A stretch of DNA of 64,000 bases from Salmonirosea aquatica (GTDB lineage: Bacteria > Bacteroidota > Bacteroidia > Cytophagales > Spirosomataceae), in NCBI RefSeq assembly GCF_009296315.1, contig NZ_WHLY01000002.1:3516501-3580500 (forward strand), written 5' to 3'. This document shows, piece after piece, positions 20,531-28,492 of the stretch. The notes beneath the pieces were generated by a model. The model was given only the letters and a program-made list of their open reading frames with translations, made no database searches and was not told where the DNA came from. Position 1 is the stretch's first letter; every line of letters starts with the position of its first letter. The position numbers were made by a program, and so were the translations under genes.

Positions 20531-20610
20531 GAAAGGTTTAAAGGTGAATGGGGAACCTGTGTTTTTGGATTTCCTCTTGTAAGCCATTGATCGTTCACCC
20601 TTAACCTTTT
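20531..20610. repeat. Imperfect long inverted repeat in the copy 9/10 gap
   Basis: The segment from 20531 (GAAAGGTTTAAAGGTGAA) and the one at 20593-20610 (TTCACCCTTAACCTTTTA) are imperfect reverse complements, with about four mismatches over 18 bases. A nested pair AACACAAGGT / AACCTGTGTT lies within and beside them. The fold would occupy most of the 129-bp gap. No T-run follows, so its role (attenuator, mRNA processing site or duplication scar) is open. Confidence 0.4.
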
Positions 20611-20625
20611 AACCCAAAAATAATC

Positions 20626-23031
20626 ATGCTTACGAACTATCTCAAAATCGCTTGGCGCAACCTGACCAAACACAAAGCATTTGGGGCCATCAACATTGTT
20701 GGCGTGGCCGTTGGGCTGGCTTGTTTTCTTCTGATCGCCCTGTATGTCAAGGACGAGCTGGCCTATGATCGCTATAATGCCCATGCCGATCGGGTGTACC
20801 GTGTCACCCGTACCTTCTTGTCATCAGATGGGGTACCTTCACTGCGACTGGCGCAGGCCGCGCCACCCTTCGGCCCCCTCATTGAGCAGGATTTTCCGGA
20901 AGCCGAAGAGGTAGTACGTACCCTCGAAACGAATGGTCTGTTGCGGTACGGTGAGCACCAATTCGATGAGCAGGATATGTACTTTGCCGAAGATAACTTG
21001 TTCAAAGTATTCAGTTTTGACCTGGTCAGCGGCAATCCTGCCAATGCGCTGACCAACCCGGCCTCCATCCTGTTCTCCCGCCCGATGGCCGAGAAATACT
21101 TTGGTCAAGAAAATCCGATCGGTAAGACGGTCCGCCTCGAAAACCAGTTCGACCTGACCGTAACGGGGGTGTACGAGCCGCTGCCCGCGCAGTCGCATTT
21201 TCATCCCAATTTCCTGGTTTCGTTTTCGTCGCTGAACGATCCGCGGGTGTACGGCGCCGAGGGGTTGCGTTCCAATTGGGGAAATAATTCTTTCAATACC
21301 TACCTGTTGCTGGCCGAAGGTACCGACCCGCAACGGCTGGAGAAGGCGTTTCCGGCGTTTCAGGACAAGCACGTACCGCCTCAGGAAGGCCGGATGCCCT
21401 CAACGTGGTCGGTGTTGAATCTGCAAAAACTGACTGACATTCATCTGTACTCGCACACCGATTCGGAGGTGGAACCCACGGGCGACATCAGCTACATCTA
21501 CCTTTTTTCGGCTATTGGTCTTTTTATTCTGCTGATCGCCTGCATCAACTACATGAACCTGGCCACGGCTCGTTCGGCGGGGCGGGCTAAGGAGGTAGGT
21601 ATGCGCAAAGTGGTGGGGGCCGTGCGTAGCCAACTCATCGGGCAGTTTCTGAGCGAATCACTGCTGCTGGTGACGCTTGCGCTGGGAATTGCCGTGCTGC
21701 TCGTGGTACTTTGTTTGCCCGCGCTTAACGACTTCACCCAAAAGCAACTGTCTTTTCAGCAGGTACTCGACCCCGTCTTTCTGACCATTTTGGTAAGTAT
21801 TACCTTGCTGACAGGTCTGGTGGCGGGAAGTTATCCGGCTTTTTTCCTGACTTCCTTCCGGCCACTCGGGGTGTTGAAAGGACAGATCGCTTCCGCCATG
21901 CGCACCGGAAAGCTACGGCAGGTACTGGTGGTGGCGCAGTTTGCCATCGCCATTGCCCTGATCATCAGTACGATGGTAGTATACAATCAAATGAAGTACA
22001 TTCAGAATTACCGCCTCGGCTACGCAAAGGACCAGGTACTGCTGCTGGGTGACGCGGGCGACTCGACCACCAATTACGAAGCGTTCAAGCAACAACTCAT
22101 CCAGACCGGAGTCGTACGAGACATGGGCCGCTCGTCGCGGATTCCGTCGGGACGGCTGCTCGACTCGTACAATGGCCGCACCATGAGCGGCGATAGCATG
22201 GCACCGATCAACATCAATCTGCGGGCTCTGCGGGTGGACTATGATTTCATTCCGACGTATCAGATCGGGATGGCAGCCGGGCGCAATTTTTCCCGCGAAT
22301 ATGCCACCGATACGGCCATGATAGTACTGAACGAAACGGCGGCACGTCTGCTGGGCTGGACGCCCGAGCAGGCCATTGGCAAACCTTTTGAATACGGTCC
22401 CGCCAACGGGCAGGTGATCGGCGTGACGAAGGACTACCACTTCGAGTCGCTGCACCAGGAAGTATCAGCCATTGCTATGGTCCTGACCCCACGTCAGCTC
22501 AACTGGATCTCGGTACCTCTGGAAGGCAATATTCCTGCCGGTGTACAACGTGTAGAAGCCGTCTGGAAGCGCTTCTTCCCGGAGCGTCCTTTTGAATACC
22601 AGTTTCTGGATGAGCGTTTTGATCGTCTCTATGCCCGTGAGAATACCCAGCAATCGCTGTTTAGCATTTTTGCGGGCGTAGCCATCCTGATTTCCTGCCT
22701 GGGATTGTTCGGGCTGTCGATGTTCATGGCGGAGCAACGTACCAAAGAAATCGGCATCCGTAAGGTACTGGGTGCTTCGGAGGCGAGTCTGGTGGCGCTC
22801 TTTTCCAAAGATTTTATGAAACTGGTGGTTGTGGCGTTGGTGATTGCCTCGCCCATTGCCTGGTACGCCATGCACACCTGGCTCACGGGCTTTGCCTACC
22901 GTACCGATATCCATTGGTGGGTTTTTGTGCTTGCGGGTGGAATGACGGTGCTGATTGCGTTGCTGACGGTAAGTTTTCAGAGTGTGAAAGCCGCTTTGAT
23001 GAATCCGGTGAAGTCGCTTCGGTCGGAGTAA
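20626..23031 (+). CDS. ABC transporter permease (MacB/FtsX type), copy 10
   Basis: 801 aa. N-terminus MLTNYLKIAWRNLTKHKAFG, then TM1 (INIVGVAVGLACFLLIALYV). The first periplasmic domain carries the common AEDNLFKVFSFDLVSGNP. Coupling motifs are RAKEVGMRKVVGAVRSQL (~319) and RTKEIGIRKVLGAS (~703), and the tail is KAALMNPVKSLRSE. It is preceded by a 129-bp gap with a long imperfect inverted repeat and followed, after 25 bp, by the convergent Uma2-like gene. It may therefore be the last gene of a transcription unit, although copies 11-13 continue on the same strand. Confidence 0.95.
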   Translation: MLTNYLKIAWRNLTKHKAFGAINIVGVAVGLACFLLIALYVKDELAYDRYNAHADRVYRVTRTFLSSDGVPSLRLAQAAPPFGPLIEQDFPEAEEVVRTLETNGLLRYGEHQFDEQDMYFAEDNLFKVFSFDLVSGNPANALTNPASILFSRPMAEKYFGQENPIGKTVRLENQFDLTVTGVYEPLPAQSHFHPNFLVSFSSLNDPRVYGAEGLRSNWGNNSFNTYLLLAEGTDPQRLEKAFPAFQDKHVPPQEGRMPSTWSVLNLQKLTDIHLYSHTDSEVEPTGDISYIYLFSAIGLFILLIACINYMNLATARSAGRAKEVGMRKVVGAVRSQLIGQFLSESLLLVTLALGIAVLLVVLCLPALNDFTQKQLSFQQVLDPVFLTILVSITLLTGLVAGSYPAFFLTSFRPLGVLKGQIASAMRTGKLRQVLVVAQFAIAIALIISTMVVYNQMKYIQNYRLGYAKDQVLLLGDAGDSTTNYEAFKQQLIQTGVVRDMGRSSRIPSGRLLDSYNGRTMSGDSMAPININLRALRVDYDFIPTYQIGMAAGRNFSREYATDTAMIVLNETAARLLGWTPEQAIGKPFEYGPANGQVIGVTKDYHFESLHQEVSAIAMVLTPRQLNWISVPLEGNIPAGVQRVEAVWKRFFPERPFEYQFLDERFDRLYARENTQQSLFSIFAGVAILISCLGLFGLSMFMAEQRTKEIGIRKVLGASEASLVALFSKDFMKLVVVALVIASPIAWYAMHTWLTGFAYRTDIHWWVFVLAGGMTVLIALLTVSFQSVKAALMNPVKSLRSE

Positions 23032-23056
23032 GCTGGCTAGAATCGGGTAGGGGTAC

Positions 23057-23551
23057 CTATTTAAAAACCTCCCGAAGATTCAACTCGATATTCATGGTCA
23101 CGTCGCGAAGTTTTTCATGCCCATGAAAAAAGGTATAGTGGAAAGGATTGTCATATACCAGAATCGCCTGAAGGTCAGGTACCACAATCCAACAGGATTT
23201 TACACCAAAATAAAAATAGGGCTCCAGCTTACTGACCATATCTTTGGTGCTTTGGGAGGGGGATTGGATCTCAACGACCAACAAAGGAGCATCGGTCCGG
23301 CGGGAAGGATCATTTTTGTAATCCAGCTCACTTGCCGGATACAGTACCAAATCAGGGGTACTTCCGAAGGGGTGTGTATCCAGAGCAACCTCGCTGGCAA
23401 TTCGGTACTGATTGGGATAGCTTACCGCAATATGAACAATCAGATTGGCTTGAATAGCTCCGTGAACAAGTGTAGGCATGGGTTTCCCTCTTTCGAGTTC
23501 GTAAGGTGAAAGTTCTTGGACGGGTACGGTTTCGACTGATGGTTCCATCAT
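23057..23551 (-). CDS. Uma2 family (DUF820) endonuclease-like protein, antisense within the array
   Basis: About 164 aa from the proposed start at 23551 (MMEPSVETVPVQEL). The frame allows an upstream start at 23584 that would leave only 12 bp to the divergent copy 11. The sequence shows the DUF820/Uma2 pattern: an SPYELERGKPMP-type N-terminal segment, then TPDLVLYP and PLLVVEIQSPSQST. The Asp of TPDLV and the Glu of VVEIQS correspond to the first acidic residues of a PD-(D/E)xK-like fold. The usual Lys two residues after the Glu is Gln here, as in many family members. The biological role of Uma2 proteins is not established. It is the only minus-strand gene inside the array and may be a later insertion. 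Confidence 0.85.
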   Translation of the reverse strand: MMEPSVETVPVQELSPYELERGKPMPTLVHGAIQANLIVHIAVSYPNQYRIASEVALDTHPFGSTPDLVLYPASELDYKNDPSRRTDAPLLVVEIQSPSQSTKDMVSKLEPYFYFGVKSCWIVVPDLQAILVYDNPFHYTFFHGHEKLRDVTMNIELNLREVFK

Positions 23552-23596
23552 TTTTCCGGGTATAGTTTCTAACAAATATAACAAAATTCAAACGCC

Positions 23597-25951
23597 ATGT
23601 TCGCCAATTCGCTTAAAATCGCCTTCCGCAGTCTTTGGAAAAATAAGGGGTATACATTCCTTAATACCGCCGGGCTGGCCCTGGGTATGGCGTGTAGTAT
23701 TCTGGCCGCCCTGTGGACATACGATGAATTGACGTACGATCAATTCCACGAAAACTACAAGACGATTTATCAAGTAGGACGCAATTCGGAACGAGACGGA
23801 ACCATCGTGACCAATAAGAATACACCCTACCCCCTGGCCGAAGGGCTGAAGCAAACCTACCCCGACATTGCCCGCGCCAGCCGCGTCACACATCCTGCCG
23901 AGCGACTGCTCGCCGCCGCCGATAAGAAAATCTATCAGGATGTGCTTCTGGTAGATCCGGACTTCCTGAAAATGTTTACATTTTCACTCAGCCAAGGTAC
24001 CCCTGCTACGGCTTTGTCCGATCCCAGGTCGATTGTGTTGAGTCAGAAAACAGCTACTTCGTTGTTTGGAGAAGAGAATCCGCTCGGTAAAATCGTCAGC
24101 TTCAATAACCTGATCGACGTTAAAGTGACGGGCGTGCTGGCCGACATGCCGGCCAATTCTACCTTAAAATTCGATTGCGTTTTGCCCTACAGTCTTTATC
24201 CGATTATGGATGATTTTTACAAAACCCTGGATGACAACTGGGGCAACAATGTCGTCAGGACTTTTATAGAATTAAAACCTAAGGTCACGGCGGAGCGGGT
24301 AGTGGCGAAGATCGCGCCATTTCTGACCGCCAACGACGAAACGGTAAAGCAAACCCTCATGCTCCACGCCATGCCGGACTGGCGGTTGCGTGATAAGTTT
24401 GAGAATGGCAAAATTACGGGCGGAATGATCGACTACGTCCGCATATTCCTATGGGTGGCGGGTTTCGTACTGCTCATTGCCTGCATCAATTTCATGAACC
24501 TGAGCACCGCCCGATCAGAAAAGCGGGCCAGGGAGGTAGGTGTTCGCAAAGCCGTCGGCTCATCGCGCGGGCGATTGGTAGCGCGTTTTCTGGGGGAGTC
24601 GAATTTGCTGGCATTCCTGGGTTTTGCTTTGGCCGTTTTGTTGGTAGTGCTTTTGCTTCCCTGGTTCAACCAGCTGACCGACAAGGAGATTTCACTGCCT
24701 TATACCCAGCCCGTAGCCTGGCTGATCGGCCTGGGCATTACCTTGCTTACGGGCATGGCGGCGGGGCTGTACCCGGCCTTGTATCTGTCTTCCTTCCAGC
24801 CCGTGCGGGCCTTGAAAAATGTAATACAGATTGGAAAAAGCGCGGGCGTTCCCCGGAAAGTGATGGTAGGTTTGCAGTTTACTATTTCCATTCTGCTTAT
24901 TATCAGTGTATTGGTTATCGGCAGGCAGCTGCGCTACACGAAAGATCGTACGGTAGGCTATGATCGATCCAACCTTATCATGGCCGAATTTCCCGACCAA
25001 CTCAGGCAAAAAGAGGAGGTACTCCGAAACGAACTCCTGAACTCGGGGTTTGTCAGTTCGGTAACGGGTACCCTGGCCCCGATGACCGAGATTTGGAATA
25101 CGAATGGGGTGCGCTACGATGGCGACAAAAATACGACATTGGTGACCGTCAGTTCGGACTACGACTATGTGGAAACATTTGGGATCAAGTTGAAATCGGG
25201 ACGTAGCTTTTCGCGTGATTTTGCCACCGATAGCTCGGCCGTATTGCTGAACGAATCGGCGGTGAAAGCCATGAATCTGAGCGAGCCGCTGGGGGTAAAC
25301 ATCGAGCACTGGGGAAAAACGTACCATGTGATCGGGGTGATCGACGACGTACTGATGGATTCCCCCTACGAGAACGTACGACCTACTGGGGTTTTCTTCG
25401 ATCAGAAACATCTGTACACCTTGAACATCAGGTTCCGGGAAGGGGTAAACACGCGGGAAGCCCTGGCAGGTACCAAGGCCATTTATGAAAAATTAGCCCC
25501 GGCTTATCCTTTCGCCCACAAGTTTGTCGATGAAGAATATGATCGGAAGTTCGCCAGCGAAGAGCGAATCGGAAATCTGATCAATGCTTTTGCCTTACTC
25601 ACTATTTTTATTTCCTGCCTTGGCTTGTTCGGCCTGGCGGCCTACACCGCCGAGCGCCGTACCAAGGAAATCGGCGTCCGCAAGGTACTGGGCGCGGATG
25701 TGTCCAGCATTGTCCTGATGCTTTCCAAAGAGTACGTGTACCTGATCGGCATCGCATCCCTACTGGCTGCTCCCGTGGCCTGGTATTTCCTGCACGACTG
25801 GCTGCAGAACTATGCCTACCGGATCGAGATTCCCTGGTGGATTTTTATCCTCTCAGGGGTGCTGGCGCTGGCGGTCGCCTTGTTGACGGTTTCGTTTCAG
25901 TCGGTGAGAGCCGCGCTGATGAATCCGGTGAAGAGTTTACGGAGCGAATGA
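23597..25951 (+). CDS. ABC transporter permease (MacB/FtsX type), copy 11
   Basis: 784 aa, the shortest intact copy. N-terminus MFANSLKIAFRSLWKNKGYT deviates from the NYLK consensus. Coupling motifs are RAREVGVRKAVGSSRGRL (~309) and RTKEIGVRKVLGAD (~686), where Asp replaces the usual Ser after GA. The tail is RAALMNPVKSLRSE. Closest to copy 2 in the window: shared DELTYD, the DWRLRDKFENG stretch before TM2, and KDRTVGYDRSNL against KNRPIGYDRAGL in the second half. Its promoter region must overlap the start of the divergent Uma2-like gene. The stop is followed by the ATAGCTAT linker. Confidence 0.95.
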   Translation: MFANSLKIAFRSLWKNKGYTFLNTAGLALGMACSILAALWTYDELTYDQFHENYKTIYQVGRNSERDGTIVTNKNTPYPLAEGLKQTYPDIARASRVTHPAERLLAAADKKIYQDVLLVDPDFLKMFTFSLSQGTPATALSDPRSIVLSQKTATSLFGEENPLGKIVSFNNLIDVKVTGVLADMPANSTLKFDCVLPYSLYPIMDDFYKTLDDNWGNNVVRTFIELKPKVTAERVVAKIAPFLTANDETVKQTLMLHAMPDWRLRDKFENGKITGGMIDYVRIFLWVAGFVLLIACINFMNLSTARSEKRAREVGVRKAVGSSRGRLVARFLGESNLLAFLGFALAVLLVVLLLPWFNQLTDKEISLPYTQPVAWLIGLGITLLTGMAAGLYPALYLSSFQPVRALKNVIQIGKSAGVPRKVMVGLQFTISILLIISVLVIGRQLRYTKDRTVGYDRSNLIMAEFPDQLRQKEEVLRNELLNSGFVSSVTGTLAPMTEIWNTNGVRYDGDKNTTLVTVSSDYDYVETFGIKLKSGRSFSRDFATDSSAVLLNESAVKAMNLSEPLGVNIEHWGKTYHVIGVIDDVLMDSPYENVRPTGVFFDQKHLYTLNIRFREGVNTREALAGTKAIYEKLAPAYPFAHKFVDEEYDRKFASEERIGNLINAFALLTIFISCLGLFGLAAYTAERRTKEIGVRKVLGADVSSIVLMLSKEYVYLIGIASLLAAPVAWYFLHDWLQNYAYRIEIPWWIFILSGVLALAVALLTVSFQSVRAALMNPVKSLRSE

Positions 25952-25959
25952 ACAAAAAG

Positions 25960-25973
25960 GCCGATAGCTATTG
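25960..25973. repeat. ATAGCTAT linker, instance 2 (between copies 11 and 12)
   Basis: GCCGATAGCTATTG, identical to 13059-13072 and 28455-28468, begins 9 bp after the stop of copy 11. The surrounding bases are also alike in instances 2 and 3: GAATGAACAAAA before it, and AAAACCA followed by CCTATACGATG at the next start codon. Confidence 0.75.
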
Positions 25974-25996
25974 ACTTAAAACCAATCACCTATACG

Positions 25997-28447
25997 ATGC
26001 TTACGAACTACCTCAAAATCGCCTGGCGAAATGTGTGGAAACACTGGTCATACAGCCTGGTCAATGTAATGAGCTTGGCCCTGGGAATGGGTGTGTGTAT
26101 TCTGATCGGGCTTTTCGTGCTTACCGAGCTGAATTTTGACCGGTTTTGGAAAGATAGCGACCAGGTGTACCGTATCAACCAGATCAATTCTTTTGAAGAA
26201 GAACACGAGGCTGCTTATGTATCTATTCCGGTGGGCCCGGCGGTAGCCCGGCAGGTGGCGGGCGTGGAAGCGACCACGCGCCTGTTCCGGAGGAGTGGGA
26301 GCATGAAAGTAGCCCTACCCAAGACACCGCCCCAACTCTTTCAGGAACGTGATGTGATTTTTGTTGATTCTGCCTTCTTTCAGGTATTTACTCAGCCTTT
26401 GGTAGAGGGCAATCCAATTGGCGTACTAAAAGCTCCGGCATCGGTCGTCCTTTCGGAATCAGCGCGGCGTAAATATTTCGGAGACGGAAATGCCCTGGGC
26501 GAGGTGATCCGTTATGAAGATCGCGTGGATTTGACCGTAACCGGAGTTTTTGCGGATCCTCCCGCGACCACCGATCTGAAAGCCGATTTCCTGATTCATT
26601 TCGAAACGCTCTTTTCGGTTGAACCCGAGGGTACTGCTGATTTTTTACGCCGCGACTGGCTTTACAATTCCACGCAAACTTTCGTGAGGCTAACACAGGG
26701 TACCCCGGTGGGGGCGATCGAAAGTCAACTACCGGGTGTGATTCGGCTGAGCAACGACGAGCGGGTGGTGAAGCACGTGCGCCTGACCCTACAGCCTTTG
26801 CATGATATTCATCTGTACTCGGCCGATTTGTCCGACCCCACCAGCACCGGAAACATCAGCCATGTGAAGGTACTGGCCCTGATTGCCCTGCTCACCATGC
26901 TGATTGCGTGTTTCAATTTTATCAATTTATCGACGGCCTACTCGCTTCGCCGGATCAGGGAGGTAGGCTTGCGCAAGGCGATGGGCGCGGTGCGTAGTCA
27001 TCTCGTCGCCCAGTTTCTGGGCGAAGCACTTGTGATGACGGCGCTAGCCTTTGCAATGGCCGGGCCCTTCGTAGCCGTTTTATTACCCTTCCTGACTAAA
27101 TTTACGGGTAGACATTTTACAGTAACGGATTTCCTGCAACCAGAGCTGATTGCAATCAGTGTCGGTCTGCTGGTGGCAACGGCCGTGCTGGCGGGTACCT
27201 ACCCCGCTTTCTTCATCACTCGCTTCCAGCCCGTTCAGGCGCTGAAAGGGATGGCCGGACGTATGGGTAGGAGTACAGGTTTACGCCAGGTTCTGGTGGT
27301 AGCCCAGTTTGCGGTGGCGCTGATCCTGGTCGTAGCTACCCTGGTGCTTTTTCAACAACGCACCTATCTGCTCAACAAACCCCTGGGTTTTCAAAAAGAG
27401 CAGATCATCACCCTCCCGCTGTTCGGTAGTGGTGCTTCGGCCAATTTGCCCCAGGGCATCGACGGGACCTTCCGGCAGCGCATGAATACCTTCGAGGAGG
27501 CAGTCGGTCAATCCGGGAGTGTGCAGGGCATAACGGCCGCGTCGGCTCTGCCGGGTAGCGGGTACGTGCGTTCGCTGGTGGTACCCGAGGGCAAGACCGA
27601 ACAGGATAATATATTCGTGTCCTGGATGTCAGCCGACTATGACTTCCTGCTGACCCTCGGTATTCCAGTGATAGCCGGGCGCGATTTTTCCAAGGAAACC
27701 GGCACTGACCATCTGGAAGCTTTTATTCTGAACGAATCAGCCGTTAAATCCCTGGGGTACCCTGATGCCGAATCGGCGGTTGGTCGTCCGATTCAGCGGG
27801 GTGGGGAAGGCGGCAAAAAAGGTTTTATCATTGGCGTGGTGCGGGATTTTCATTTCAATCCGCTCGATACGCCCCTTGAACCGCTCATCATCGACATCAA
27901 TGTACCCCGCTTCACCGTGTTCGCCGTGAAGGTTTCGGCTCAGGGTACCCCTGCCACGCTGGAGCATCTGAAAAAGCAATGGGAGTCACACTTTCCGGAA
28001 CGCCCTTTCGAGTATTCGTTTCTGGACGACACCCTGGATGCTCACTATGACTCACAGGAAACGCAGAGCCAACTCCTGGGACTTTTTTCCGGTCTGGCCA
28101 TTTTTATTTCCTGCCTGGGCTTGTTCGGTTTAGTAGAATTCACTACCCGGCAACGCACCAAAGAAATCGGTATTCGAAAAGTACTGGGGGCGAGTGTGGC
28201 CAGTGTCGTGGTGCTTCTTTCGAAGGATTTTCTCAAACTTGTCCTGATTGCCATCGTCATCGCGTCGCCCGTTGCCTGGTACACCATGCATGAATGGTTA
28301 GCGGATTTTGCCTATAAAATCGACATCAGTTGGTGGGTGTTTATCTTGGCAGGAGGTATGGCGGCAGGCATTGCGCTGCTGACGGTGAGTTTTCAGTCGG
28401 TGAGAGCCGCGCTGATGAATCCGGTGAAAAGTCTTAGATCTGAATGA
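25997..28447 (+). CDS. ABC transporter permease (MacB/FtsX type), copy 12
   Basis: 816 aa. N-terminus MLTNYLKIAWRNVWKHWSYS, TM1 region LVNVMSLALGMGVCILIGLF. Coupling motifs are RIREVGLRKAMGAVRSHL (~318) and RTKEIGIRKVLGAS (~718). The tail is RAALMNPVKSLRSE. Same length as copy 4, and it shares characteristic second-domain stretches with it (VVPEGKTEQDNIFVS; LEAFILNESAVKSLGYPDAE). It sits between two copies of the ATAGCTAT linker, so gene plus linker may have moved as a unit. Confidence 0.95.
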   Translation: MLTNYLKIAWRNVWKHWSYSLVNVMSLALGMGVCILIGLFVLTELNFDRFWKDSDQVYRINQINSFEEEHEAAYVSIPVGPAVARQVAGVEATTRLFRRSGSMKVALPKTPPQLFQERDVIFVDSAFFQVFTQPLVEGNPIGVLKAPASVVLSESARRKYFGDGNALGEVIRYEDRVDLTVTGVFADPPATTDLKADFLIHFETLFSVEPEGTADFLRRDWLYNSTQTFVRLTQGTPVGAIESQLPGVIRLSNDERVVKHVRLTLQPLHDIHLYSADLSDPTSTGNISHVKVLALIALLTMLIACFNFINLSTAYSLRRIREVGLRKAMGAVRSHLVAQFLGEALVMTALAFAMAGPFVAVLLPFLTKFTGRHFTVTDFLQPELIAISVGLLVATAVLAGTYPAFFITRFQPVQALKGMAGRMGRSTGLRQVLVVAQFAVALILVVATLVLFQQRTYLLNKPLGFQKEQIITLPLFGSGASANLPQGIDGTFRQRMNTFEEAVGQSGSVQGITAASALPGSGYVRSLVVPEGKTEQDNIFVSWMSADYDFLLTLGIPVIAGRDFSKETGTDHLEAFILNESAVKSLGYPDAESAVGRPIQRGGEGGKKGFIIGVVRDFHFNPLDTPLEPLIIDINVPRFTVFAVKVSAQGTPATLEHLKKQWESHFPERPFEYSFLDDTLDAHYDSQETQSQLLGLFSGLAIFISCLGLFGLVEFTTRQRTKEIGIRKVLGASVASVVVLLSKDFLKLVLIAIVIASPVAWYTMHEWLADFAYKIDISWWVFILAGGMAAGIALLTVSFQSVRAALMNPVKSLRSE

Positions 28448-28454
28448 ACAAAAG

Positions 28455-28468
28455 GCCGATAGCTATTG
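28455..28468. repeat. ATAGCTAT linker, instance 3 (between copies 12 and 13)
   Basis: GCCGATAGCTATTG at 28455-28468, 7 bp after the stop of copy 12 and 24 bp before the start of copy 13. A degenerate relative (GCCACTAGCT, 36511-36520) lies in the copy 15/16 gap in the same context, GAATGAACAAAAAA. Confidence 0.75.
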
Positions 28469-28492
28469 GCTCAAAAACCAGCCTCCTATACG

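Noticed and set aside
20382-20582. Small plus-strand frame across the end of copy 9
   Set aside because: It overlaps the 3' end of copy 9 in another frame and continues into the hairpin-containing gap; no independent support.
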